DNA from: Acidovorax sp. 1608163
GTDB lineage: Bacteria > Pseudomonadota > Gammaproteobacteria > Burkholderiales > Burkholderiaceae_C
Length of the DNA stretch: 64,000 nucleotides
Assembly: GCF_003669015.1 (NCBI RefSeq)
Contig: NZ_CP033069.1
Coordinates: 2,986,501 to 3,050,500 of the forward strand
Direction of reading: 5' to 3'
Part shown: positions 56,865-64,000 of the stretch, in pieces
How positions within the stretch are numbered: position 1 is the first letter of the stretch
Layout: every line of letters starts with the position of its first letter
The notes under the pieces: generated by a model
The model's input: only the letters and a program-made list of their open reading frames with translations
What the model was told of the DNA's origin: nothing
The model's database searches: none
Made by a program: the position numbers and the translations under genes

Positions 56865-57842
56865 ATGAACCGCAGAAACCTCCTCATTGCCAGTGCGGCA
56901 GTCACCGCCGCCTTTTCCACCCCGCTGGCCTTGTCGCAAGACGCCGGGCAACCCATTCGGCTGATCGTGCCTTATGCACCGGGTGGCCCGATCGACGTGA
57001 CCGCACGGGCACTGGCAGAGCGTGTGCGCGACTCGCTGGGCACCGTGATCATTGATAACAAGGGGGGTGCAGGCGGCAACATCGGCGCAGACGCCATTGC
57101 CAAAGCGTCACCCGACGGGCTGACCATCGGCATTGCCGCCACGGCCACCCACGCCGTCAACCCCTGGCTCTACACCCGGATGCCCTTTGACGCGGGCAAA
57201 GACTTCACGGCCATCACGCAGATGGTGCGCGTGCCCAATGTGCTGGTGATGAACGCCGCCAAAGCGGAACAACTCAAGATCCACACCCTGGCAGACCTCA
57301 TCGCCTACGCCAAGGCCAATCCCGCCAAGCTCAACTACGGCAGCGGCGGCAACGGCAGCGCGGGCCATCTGGCCGGAGAAATGTTCAAGCAGCGCGCCAA
57401 CATCTTTGCGCTGCATATTCCCTACCGCGGGGCCAACCCCGCACAGCTGGCGCTTTTGGCAGGCGAGGTGGACTTCAACATCGACAACCTGGCTGCCGCG
57501 GCACCCAACATCCGCTCAGGCAAGCTCAAGGCGCTGGCCGTAACGTCCCTGGAGGCCTCTTCGGCACTGCCCGGCGTGCCCCCCATGGCCAACACCTTCA
57601 AGGGGTTCTCCATCGACACCTGGTGGGGCCTGGTGGCCCCCAAGGGCACACCCAAGCCCGTGATCGACAAGCTCAACAAGGCCTTCGTGGCCGCGCTGCA
57701 GGCCCCTGAGACCAAAACTCGTTTTGGCGCCCTGCTGGCTGAGCCTGTGGCCACCACACCGCAACAGTTTGAGAGCTTCATGGCCAGCGAGCGCGCCAGG
57801 TACCAGGAAGTAGTCAAGCTCTCGGGCGCCAAGGTCGATTAA
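56865..57842 (+). CDS. Bug/TctC-family periplasmic binding protein
   Basis: Second tripartite tricarboxylate-type binding protein, 325 residues and intact. It begins MNRRNLLIASAAVTAAF, a Tat-like signal, and has IRLIVPYAPGGPIDVTARAL, IDNKGGAGGNIGADAIAKA, LHIPYRGANPAQLALLAG and WWGLVAPKGTPKPVIDKL. As with most Bug proteins no membrane subunits are adjacent, and the ligand (usually a carboxylate) is unknown. A palindromic repeat lies immediately after the stop codon and separates it from convergent folK. Confidence 0.92.
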   Translation: MNRRNLLIASAAVTAAFSTPLALSQDAGQPIRLIVPYAPGGPIDVTARALAERVRDSLGTVIIDNKGGAGGNIGADAIAKASPDGLTIGIAATATHAVNPWLYTRMPFDAGKDFTAITQMVRVPNVLVMNAAKAEQLKIHTLADLIAYAKANPAKLNYGSGGNGSAGHLAGEMFKQRANIFALHIPYRGANPAQLALLAGEVDFNIDNLAAAAPNIRSGKLKALAVTSLEASSALPGVPPMANTFKGFSIDTWWGLVAPKGTPKPVIDKLNKAFVAALQAPETKTRFGALLAEPVATTPQQFESFMASERARYQEVVKLSGAKVD

Positions 57843-57845
57843 GAT

Positions 57846-57902
57846 GAAAATAGGCTGTAGCGCTTGCCCATCAAGCGCTAGCAGCTACTTTTTTGATAGC
57901 AA
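57846..57902. repeat. Dispersed palindromic repeat, copy 8 (also ends folK)
   Basis: AAAATAGGCTGTAGCGCTTG, loop, then CAAGCGCTAGCAGCTACTTT and TTTGATAGCAA. It lies between convergent genes, with T-rich flanks on both strands, and supplies the last codons and stop of folK. Confidence 0.85.
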
Positions 57903-58391
57903 GTCAGCCGTCCAGGCTTTTGGCAGTCGCTCAATGCGCTGGTCTGCCACGGCCTGCAAGGCAGCCTCGCTCACCAGCGTGGGCGACACTTCGGCCAGCG
58001 GCCGCAGCACGAAGGCGCGCTCGGCCATGCGGGGGTGAGGCACGGTGAGGGTGGGGGTGTCCAGCTCGGCGTTGCCATAGCGCAGGATGTCCAAGTCCAG
58101 CGTGCGCGGAGCGTTGCGGTAGGGCCGCTCGCGGCCAGCGCCCTGCTCTATCGATTGCAGGCGCTGCAGCACCTCCAGCGCAGGCAGCATGGTGCGCAGC
58201 AAGGCCACAGCGTTCAAGTAGTCTGGGCCGCCCGCATCGATCGGTGCACTGGCGTACAAGGCCGAAACATTGACCAGCCGCGTGTCTGGCCAACGGGCCA
58301 TGGCCTGCAAGGCCTCGTGCAGCGCCTGCTCGCGCTCGCCCAGGTTGGCGCCCAGGCCCACCCAGACATCCACAGGCACCGCCGCGCTCAT
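57885..58391 (-). CDS. folK: 2-amino-4-hydroxy-6-hydroxymethyldihydropteridine pyrophosphokinase
   Basis: Transfers pyrophosphate from ATP to the pterin alcohol in folate synthesis. The 168 residues contain VWVGLGANLGEREQALHEAL, ASAPIDAGGPDYLNAVA and the signature RPYRNAPRTLDLDILRYG, then VPHPRMAERAFVLRPL. Start ATG 58391 overlaps the pcnB stop as ATGA. The last residues LLSKK and the TAG stop come from the palindromic repeat, so the natural C-terminus has been replaced or trimmed; family conservation ends before this point, so activity should be unaffected. It is the last gene of hda-HAD-pcnB-folK. Confidence 0.94.
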   Translation of the reverse strand: MSAAVPVDVWVGLGANLGEREQALHEALQAMARWPDTRLVNVSALYASAPIDAGGPDYLNAVALLRTMLPALEVLQRLQSIEQGAGRERPYRNAPRTLDLDILRYGNAELDTPTLTVPHPRMAERAFVLRPLAEVSPTLVSEAALQAVADQRIERLPKAWTADLLSKK

Positions 58392-59971
58392 TCGCTGGTG
58401 GCTGGGGCGGCATCCCCGCCAGCACCGCCCGGCTTGCGGCGACGGCGGCGGCGTTTTTTGGGGGCTGACCCGTCTTCAGCAGGCTCCGGCAGATCGGCTG
58501 CTGCGGCATCGGCCGTGGCGGCGGCTCCAGCAGCGGGCTTTTTGGGCACGCGGCGCACCACGGGTTGTTGTGCTTGCTGCTGGGCTTTGAGGCGGGCCTT
58601 TTGCTCTTCGCGGGCCTGGTCCAGCAGGTCTTCACGGCGCTCATCGTCTGCCGTCTGGAAGTCTTGCCACCACTCGGCCAGGGCCTCTTCCACCTCGCCA
58701 ATGTCGGCGCGCAAACGCATGAAGTCAAAGCCTGCGCGGAAGCGGGGCTGCATCACCATGCCAAACGGCGTGTTACCCACGCGCTTTTCAAAGCGGGGTT
58801 GCATGACCCAGATTTCGCGCATGTCGGCGGCCAGCTTGCCACGGCCAGACACGTCGCCAATGCGCCGCTCAAACACCTCGTCAATGGAGTCTTGCAGCGC
58901 AGGCAAAGCATGTTCACGCCGCCCCATGCGGTCTTCCCAGCCCTTGCGCACATCTTCCCACAGCACACAGGCCAGCAAAAAGCTGGGGGCCACGGGCTTG
59001 CCTTCGTTCACGCGGCGGTCGGTGTCCACCAGCGCGGCTTTGACAAACGGGCTGTCGGCACGCTCCACCGCCACGTCCAGCAGCGGGTAGATGCCCTTGG
59101 CCATGCCCAGCTTGCGCAACTGCTCGATGGTGGCAATGGCGTGGCCGGTTTGCAGCAGCTTGAGCATTTCGTCAAACATGCGGCTTTGGGGCACATCGGC
59201 CAGCAAGGTTTGCGACTGCACCAGGGGCGCGGCAGTCTTAGCTTCGATAGAGAAGCCCAACTGGCTGAGCTTGGCGGCAAAGCGCACCGCGCGGATGATG
59301 CGCACCGGGTCTTCGCGGTAGCGCGTGGCGGGGTCGCCAATCATGCGCAGGGTCTTCTTCTTGGCGTCCTGAATGCCCTTGTGGTAGTCCACCACCACCT
59401 GGGTTTCCGGGTCGTAGTACATGGCGTTGACGGTGAAGTCGCGGCGGGTGGCGTCTTCGTCTTGCGGGCCCCACACGTTGTCGCGCAGCACACGGCCGCT
59501 GGCGTCCACCGCATGCTGCATGCCCGACAGCTGGGCCTTGCTGGTCTTTTCATTGCCACTGACCTGGCCTGCAGCCGAGTTATCGAGGTAGGCGCGGAAG
59601 GTAGAAACCTCGATCACCTCATGCTCACGCCCCCGGCCATGCACCACGTGCACGATGCGAAAGCGCTTGCCAATGATGAAGGCGCGGCGAAACAGCGCCT
59701 TGACCTGCTCAGGCGTGGCATTGGTGGCCACGTCAAAGTCCTTGGGGCGCAGGCCCAGCAACAAGTCCCGCACCGCGCCGCCCACGATGTAGGCCTCAAA
59801 GCCCGCGTCCTTGAGGGTGTGCACCACATCGGCCGCCCGCCGGTCCACCAGCTCGGGGTTGATGCCGTGCACGGACGCGGGCACCTCTTCGCGCTTGCCA
59901 AAATGGGGCTTGCCGCCAGAGGTGCCGGGCGTCGATTTGCCCAGTAGTTTGTCGATGAACTTCTTGATCAT
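58388..59971 (-). CDS. pcnB: Poly(A) polymerase I
   Basis: Adds 3' poly(A) tails that speed RNA decay. The nucleotidyltransferase core has YIVGGAVRDLLLGLRPKDF with the catalytic aspartates in KDFDVAT, RRDFTVNAMYYD and GDPATRYREDPVRIIRAVRF. The 527 residues include a basic C-terminal tail (APKKRRRRRRKPGGAG), which is usual for PcnB and binds RNA. No long shift or gap is seen. The pcnB-folK pair, coupled by ATGA, is common in beta- and gamma-proteobacteria. Confidence 0.96.
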   Translation of the reverse strand: MIKKFIDKLLGKSTPGTSGGKPHFGKREEVPASVHGINPELVDRRAADVVHTLKDAGFEAYIVGGAVRDLLLGLRPKDFDVATNATPEQVKALFRRAFIIGKRFRIVHVVHGRGREHEVIEVSTFRAYLDNSAAGQVSGNEKTSKAQLSGMQHAVDASGRVLRDNVWGPQDEDATRRDFTVNAMYYDPETQVVVDYHKGIQDAKKKTLRMIGDPATRYREDPVRIIRAVRFAAKLSQLGFSIEAKTAAPLVQSQTLLADVPQSRMFDEMLKLLQTGHAIATIEQLRKLGMAKGIYPLLDVAVERADSPFVKAALVDTDRRVNEGKPVAPSFLLACVLWEDVRKGWEDRMGRREHALPALQDSIDEVFERRIGDVSGRGKLAADMREIWVMQPRFEKRVGNTPFGMVMQPRFRAGFDFMRLRADIGEVEEALAEWWQDFQTADDERREDLLDQAREEQKARLKAQQQAQQPVVRRVPKKPAAGAAATADAAAADLPEPAEDGSAPKKRRRRRRKPGGAGGDAAPATSE

Positions 59972-60013
59972 GGGTATGCAGTAAACAGGTGAATGGGCGC
60001 TGTGGGGCAGCCT

Positions 60014-60745
60014 TTAGGCAGCAGCAGGGGCGCCTGTAGCGGCAGCGGATGCGTCTGCCGAAAACAGGTCCAGTATGCGCCAGCCGCGCTCTTGCGCCAG
60101 AGCGCGCAGGCGCGGGTCGGGGTTGGTAGCCACGGGGTGGTTGACTTTTTCCAGCAGCGGCACGTCGTTCATAGAATCGCTGTAGAAGGTGCTGTCCACA
60201 TCAGCCCAAGTGAGCTGGCGCGCAGCCAACCATTGTTCCATGCGCAGCACCTTGCCCTCGCGCATGGTCGGTATGCCGTCAATTTCGCCCGTGTACCAGC
60301 CGTTGGTGTCGCGGGCCAGTTGCACGGCCAGCAACTCCTGCACGCCCAGCGCCTGGGCGATGGGGCGGGTCACGAACTCGTTGGTGGCCGTGACGATGAC
60401 CACTTGGTCGCCTGCGGCCTCGTGCTGGCGGATCAAATCGAGCGCCTGGGGGCGAATGGCCGGGCCAATCACCTCGCGCATGAATTGCTGGTGCGCCGTG
60501 GCCGCTGCATCGGCACCCCGAAGGCGCACGGCTTCGGTGGCAAAGCGCACGTAGTCGTGCACGTTGAGCGTTCCAGCCTGGTAGTGGGCGTAAAACTCAT
60601 CGTTGCGACGCGCAAACTCCACCGGGTCGTTCCAGCCGATGCGGATAGTGAACTCGCCCCACTCGTAGTCCGAGTCGAGCGGCAGCAACGTGTGGTCCAG
60701 GTCAAAAAGTGCCAAGCGAAGGCGGCTTCTTTGCATTTCAATCAT
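60014..60745 (-). CDS. HAD-superfamily hydrolase, subfamily IB (SerB-like phosphatase)
   Basis: A 243-residue HAD phosphatase. Motif I is LALFDLDHTLLPLDSDYEW with the nucleophilic aspartate in DLDHT, motif II is VVIVTATNEFVTRPIA, and motif III/IV is FYSDSMNDVPLLEKV. The group includes phosphoserine phosphatase-like enzymes and inositol-phosphate or histidinol-phosphate phosphatases; the substrate here is unknown. ATG 60745 (MIEMQRSRL) is used, though the ATG three codons later is equally plausible. It lies between hda and pcnB on the same strand, with a GC-rich repeat in the gap to hda. Confidence 0.9.
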   Translation of the reverse strand: MIEMQRSRLRLALFDLDHTLLPLDSDYEWGEFTIRIGWNDPVEFARRNDEFYAHYQAGTLNVHDYVRFATEAVRLRGADAAATAHQQFMREVIGPAIRPQALDLIRQHEAAGDQVVIVTATNEFVTRPIAQALGVQELLAVQLARDTNGWYTGEIDGIPTMREGKVLRMEQWLAARQLTWADVDSTFYSDSMNDVPLLEKVNHPVATNPDPRLRALAQERGWRILDLFSADASAAATGAPAAA

Positions 60746-60789
60746 TCAATAAGTTGCGCTGCGTGAGCGATTGCAAAAACTGTCGCTGC

Positions 60790-60876
60790 CCAAACCCAGC
60801 GGTCGCCGCGCAAGGGCCGCCCCGCCGCAGAGGCGGCGCTTTGCTGGCGTGCGCTGGCCGCTCAGGGGGTTGTCCC
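60790..60876. repeat. GC-rich interspersed repeat, copy 3 (inverted)
   Basis: On the minus strand it reads CCCCCTGAGCGGCC, then GCGGGGCGGCCCTTGCGCGG, matching copy 1 at 5650-5735. It fills the gap between hda and the HAD gene. Confidence 0.7.
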
Positions 60877-60883
60877 TCATTGT

Positions 60884-61582
60884 TCATTCCGACTCGAGCA
60901 TGGCCTTGAGCAGCGGAATGGTGATGGCACGCTGGGTGCGCAGCGCAAAGGCATCCAGTTGGTCCAGCAATTGCATCAGGCTGCCCAGATCCCGCGAGAA
61001 ACGCTTGAGCATGAAGTCCATGACCTCGTCGCCCAGGAATACGCCCCGTGCGTCGGCCTCCTGGCGCAGCACCGCGCGGCGGGCGGTTTCGTCGAGCAAC
61101 TGCAGCTGAAACACATGGCCCCAGCCCATGCGGCTGCGCAGATCGTCGCGCAGTGGCAGGTCAGCCGGGGGCAAATCGCCAGCCGCAAGCACCCAACGCT
61201 GGCCGCCCGTGGCCGGGTTGATGGCATTCACAAACCAGTTGAAGGCACTGGCCTGCTGCGCAGTGTTGTAAAGATGCACTTCGTCCATCACCACGGCCGC
61301 CCAGCGCTCGTCAAAGTCTGGAGGATTGGCCACGGTGGCGTCCATCCAGCCCACGCTGGCGCCCTGCTCGTGCAAGGCTTCGCACACGGCCTTGAGCAAA
61401 TGGGTTTTGCCGCTGCCCGCCTCGCCCCACAAATAGGTGGGCACCGGTGAGCGCGTGCTCTGGCTGCTGCCCTCACCCGCCCACAGGCGCAGGTGTTGCA
61501 AAGCAGCATCATTGGGGCCTGCATAGAAGCTCGAAAGCGTCGGCCCGGTGACCAGGCCGATATCCAGCGCCAGCTGCTTCAT
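60884..61582 (-). CDS. hda: DnaA regulatory inactivator Hda
   Basis: AAA+ protein that, with the sliding clamp, makes DnaA hydrolyse ATP and so limits re-initiation of replication. The clamp-binding motif is at the very start (QLALDIG, residues 3-9), the Walker A motif is GEAGSGKT at 53-60, and Walker B is [10 protein letters not shown] near 100. The 232 residues are typical of Hda, which lacks the DNA-binding domain of DnaA. It is divergent from purM, an arrangement seen widely in Burkholderiales. Confidence 0.94.
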   Translation of the reverse strand: MKQLALDIGLVTGPTLSSFYAGPNDAALQHLRLWAGEGSSQSTRSPVPTYLWGEAGSGKTHLLKAVCEALHEQGASVGWMDATVANPPDFDERWAAVVMDEVHLYNTAQQASAFNWFVNAINPATGGQRWVLAAGDLPPADLPLRDDLRSRMGWGHVFQLQLLDETARRAVLRQEADARGVFLGDEVMDFMLKRFSRDLGSLMQLLDQLDAFALRTQRAITIPLLKAMLESE

Positions 61583-61766
61583 GGCAGCAGCCTGCTGGGC
61601 GACATGCTGGAGCGAGAAGAAAAAGCGTAGAACTGCATGGGCTCCAGAGAGAACAGAGAGAAAACAGGACAGTATGGAAGGGTTGCGGCGGGGTGGTCAG
61701 CGCGCAGCCCGTAAAATCTGGGCAAATTTTAGTCTGCTGCGCACGCTGGTCCGTGCTTACCCTGCC

Positions 61767-62819
61767 ATGAGCAACTCTGCCGCTACCCCTACCCCCCTGT
61801 CCTACAAAGACGCTGGCGTTGACATCGACGCCGGTGACGCCCTTGTCGAGCGCATCAAGCCCCTGGCCAAAAAAACCATGCGCGAAGGCGTGCTGGCAGG
61901 CATTGGCGGCTTTGGCGCCCTGTTTGAAGTGCCCAAGCGCTACAAGGAACCCGTGCTGGTCAGCGGCACCGACGGCGTGGGCACCAAGCTCAAGCTGGCG
62001 TTTGAATGGAACATGCACGACACCGTGGGCATCGACCTGGTGGCAATGAGCGTGAACGACGTGCTGGTGCAGGGCGCCGAGCCCCTGTTCTTCCTCGACT
62101 ACTTTGCCTGCGGCAAGCTCGATGTGGACACGGCCGCTGCCGTGGTGGGCGGCATTGCCAAGGGCTGCGAGCTGTCTGGCTGCGCGCTGATTGGCGGCGA
62201 AACCGCCGAAATGCCTGGCATGTACCCCGCTGGCGAATACGACCTGGCCGGTTTTGCCGTGGGCGCGGTCGAAAAATCCAAAATCCTGACCGGCCAAACC
62301 GTGCAGCCCGGCGACGTGGTGCTGGGGCTGGCCAGCCACGGCGTGCATTCCAACGGCTTCAGCCTGGTGCGCAAGTGCATTGACCGCGCCGAAGCCGCTG
62401 GCACCGTGCCCGCCACGCTGGACGGCAAGCCCTTCAAGCAAGCCATCATGGAGCCCACCCGCCTGTACGTGAAGAACGTGCTGGCCGCGCTGGCCCAGCA
62501 CCCCATCAAGGCCCTGGCTCACATCACCGGCGGCGGCCTGCTGGAGAACATTCCCCGCGTGCTGCCCGAAGGCACTGCAGCCCACCTGACCAAGGGCAGC
62601 TGGCCCCAGACCGAGCTGTTTGCCTGGCTGCAAAAGACCGCAGGCATCGATGACATCGAGATGAACCGCACCTTCAACAACGGCATTGGCATGGTGGTGG
62701 TGGTTGATGCCGCCAACGCTGAGGCCACAGCCGCCACGCTGCGCGCTGCAGGCGAGCAGGTCTACACCATCGGCGCCATTGCGCCGCGCGGCGAAGATGC
62801 CGCCGTGGTCGTTGGCTGA
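61767..62819 (+). CDS. purM: Phosphoribosylformylglycinamidine cyclo-ligase (AIR synthetase)
   Basis: Closes the imidazole ring of purines, turning FGAM and ATP into aminoimidazole ribonucleotide. The 350 residues show [70 protein letters not shown] and [15 protein letters not shown], all standard. The frame is open upstream to 61548, but that part is the antisense of hda and the family start is ATG 61767 ([12 protein letters not shown]). It is followed 14 bases later by the AI-2E-family gene. Confidence 0.97.
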   Translation: MSNSAATPTPLSYKDAGVDIDAGDALVERIKPLAKKTMREGVLAGIGGFGALFEVPKRYKEPVLVSGTDGVGTKLKLAFEWNMHDTVGIDLVAMSVNDVLVQGAEPLFFLDYFACGKLDVDTAAAVVGGIAKGCELSGCALIGGETAEMPGMYPAGEYDLAGFAVGAVEKSKILTGQTVQPGDVVLGLASHGVHSNGFSLVRKCIDRAEAAGTVPATLDGKPFKQAIMEPTRLYVKNVLAALAQHPIKALAHITGGGLLENIPRVLPEGTAAHLTKGSWPQTELFAWLQKTAGIDDIEMNRTFNNGIGMVVVVDAANAEATAATLRAAGEQVYTIGAIAPRGEDAAVVVG

Positions 62820-62833
62820 TCTGCAGCACGCGC

Positions 62834-63952
62834 ATGGCGCAGCACCAGCCCCCAGCCCTCCCGCCTGAGTCGCCCTCGGCAGCGCTCACCAGCTACACCG
62901 CACCGTCGCAGCCCCTGTGGGCTGCGCGCTCGGGCATTGTGTTGGCCAGCTACCTGCTGATGGCCTCTGCCTTGCTGCTGGTGATGTGGCGCGGGCTGCT
63001 GCCCGGGCTGCTGTGCGTGTGCCTGGGCTTCTTGCTCACCCGCGCCCTCACGGGCTGGCTCACGGCCGGGTTGCACCGACTGCAAGGCGCTAATGCGGCG
63101 CAGCGCGGCACGCCCCGCGCCGCCCAGGTGGTGGCCGCCGCCGTGGTCATGCTCATGCCCCTGGCATTGCTGGCGGCCGGGCTCACCCACTCGCGCGGGT
63201 ACCTGGTCGATGCACCGCAGCAATACCGCGAGCTGCTCACCTACATGGCCCGCACGGTGCTGGAACTGCGCCTGAAGCTGCCGGCCGACATGGCCGCCCA
63301 CCTGCCCGAGGGCGCGGCAGAAATCCAGCGCATCATCGCCAGCTACCTGGGCGCCAAGGCGGGCGCACTGGCCATGGCCGGGCGTGCGTGGCTGGGCAGC
63401 GTGCTGTTTGCCTATGTGGGCCTGCTCATCGGCTCCCTGGCGGCGGTGCGCACCTCCAAAGCCTCCCTGGGGCCCCTCGCCCAGCAGCTCGCCCAGCGCA
63501 TCACGCTGTTTGGCGAGGCATTCCGGCAAATCGTGGCCGCCCAATTCTGGATTGCGGCGTTCAACACGCTGCTGACCGCGCTCTTCCTGCTGTTTGTGCT
63601 GCCGTTCTGGGGCATGGACCTGCCCTACACCCCGGTGCTCATCACCCTCACTTTTATCGCGGGGCTGGTGCCCATCGTGGGCAATTTGCTGTGCAACGTG
63701 GTGATGACCATCGTAGGCCTGTCGGTGTCCCCCATGGCCGCCGCCGCCTGCCTGGGCTTTCTGATCCTGATCCACAAGGCCGAATACGTCATCAACGCCA
63801 AGGTGGTGGGCCAGCGCACCCAGATGGGCGTGTGGGAGTTGCTGAGTGTGATGTTTGTGGCCGAGGCCATTTTTGGCCCGGCCGGGCTGGTGGCGGCGCC
63901 CTTGTTTTACGCCTACCTCAAGAAAGAACTGGTCGCTGCACGGCTGGTTTGA
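62834..63952 (+). CDS. AI-2E transporter family (PerM-like) membrane protein
   Basis: Membrane protein of 372 residues with seven to eight helices. The first half has YLLMASALLLVMWRGLLPG, and the second half has the family's best-conserved part, ITLTFIAGLVPIVGNLLCN followed by FLILIHKAEYVINAKVVG and AEAIFGPAGLVAAPLFYAYL. Some members export autoinducer-2, but most have no known substrate and sodium or metabolite transport is also proposed. It begins 14 bases after purM and is probably co-transcribed with it; the order hda, purM, AI-2E-type gene is common in this group. Confidence 0.88.
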   Translation: MAQHQPPALPPESPSAALTSYTAPSQPLWAARSGIVLASYLLMASALLLVMWRGLLPGLLCVCLGFLLTRALTGWLTAGLHRLQGANAAQRGTPRAAQVVAAAVVMLMPLALLAAGLTHSRGYLVDAPQQYRELLTYMARTVLELRLKLPADMAAHLPEGAAEIQRIIASYLGAKAGALAMAGRAWLGSVLFAYVGLLIGSLAAVRTSKASLGPLAQQLAQRITLFGEAFRQIVAAQFWIAAFNTLLTALFLLFVLPFWGMDLPYTPVLITLTFIAGLVPIVGNLLCNVVMTIVGLSVSPMAAAACLGFLILIHKAEYVINAKVVGQRTQMGVWELLSVMFVAEAIFGPAGLVAAPLFYAYLKKELVAARLV

Positions 63953-63972
63953 TTCGCCCGCCGATTCCATTC

Positions 63973-64000
63973 AAAATTGATAGCGCCTTGCGCTTATTCA
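63973..64000. repeat. Dispersed palindromic repeat, copy 9, cut by the window edge
   Basis: AAAATTGATAGCGCCTTGCG continues to the last base. It resembles the left arm of the palindrome family and follows the AI-2E-type gene by about 20 bases. Confidence 0.5.

Noticed and set aside
2946..57902. Palindromic repeats as CRISPR or integron attC sites
   Set aside because: Copies are single, kilobases apart, without regular spacers, and lack the attC core sites; no cas or integrase gene is present.

Overview
The window reads as chromosomal DNA of a Betaproteobacterium of the order Burkholderiales, most probably family Comamonadaceae (Acidovorax-like). This rests on the GC-rich, densely coding sequence, the xseB-ispA-dxs and hemC-hemD-hemX-hemY gene orders, FlhDC flagellar control, several orphan Bug/TctC binding proteins, an IPTL-CTERM protein, and many copies of a short AGCGCTAGCAGCTAT palindrome. 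No rRNA, tRNA, CRISPR array, insertion sequence or phage gene was seen.

Layout. 1-4219: end of a TRAP binding-protein gene, then the isoprenoid operon xseB-ispA-dxs (minus). 4220-7759: an orphan promoter/terminator pair, a Rieske oxygenase, an EamA permease and a sulfurtransferase. 7760-12974: flhDC, two FlgO-type lipoprotein genes and a GGDEF-EAL protein. 13170-16574: a 1134-residue DUF11-repeat protein with an IPTL-CTERM tail, behind an AT-rich repeat-bearing upstream region. 17051-24301: ppc divergent from the haem genes hemC-D-X-Y. 24681-26599: cytochrome b561 and two YceI proteins. 26680-30654: a VOC gene and Delta-60 lipoprotein gene, duplicated in tandem with the second VOC copy decayed. 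30873-35979: a glutarate unit (LysR, gcdH, CaiB-type CoA-transferase, Bug protein). 36178-39081: chemoreceptor and PPK2. 39368-40317: an FMN riboswitch driving a stand-alone type II lumazine synthase. 41084-51499: a LysR-controlled sugar-acid cluster with a TRAP transporter and five enzymes. 51815-57842: CheV, small envelope proteins, an epimerase, a ferredoxin reductase and a second Bug protein. 57885-63952: folK, pcnB, HAD phosphatase and hda (minus) divergent from purM and an AI-2E-family permease.

How the genes work together. The sugar-acid cluster looks like one catabolic unit: TRAP uptake, [Fe-S] dehydratase to a 2-keto-3-deoxy acid, then two possible exits. One is an AraD1/XylX-type FAH protein. 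The other is an SDR plus a second FAH hydrolase giving pyruvate and a hydroxy acid for the FAD-linked oxidase. The glutarate unit would import glutarate, activate it to glutaryl-CoA and decarboxylate it to crotonyl-CoA. FlhDC, FlgO, CheV, the chemoreceptor and the GGDEF-EAL protein point to a motile, c-di-GMP-using cell.

Caution on sequence quality. Four genes (flgO, the CaiB transferase, the first Bug gene and the FAD oxidase) carry six apparent single-base losses, all inside runs of G or C. A seventh such loss would explain why hemC has no start codon. This looks more like homopolymer undercalling in the assembly than real gene death. Separately, a roughly 50-base palindromic repeat family occurs at nine places, one of them inside the hemD reading frame and one supplying the folK stop codon.
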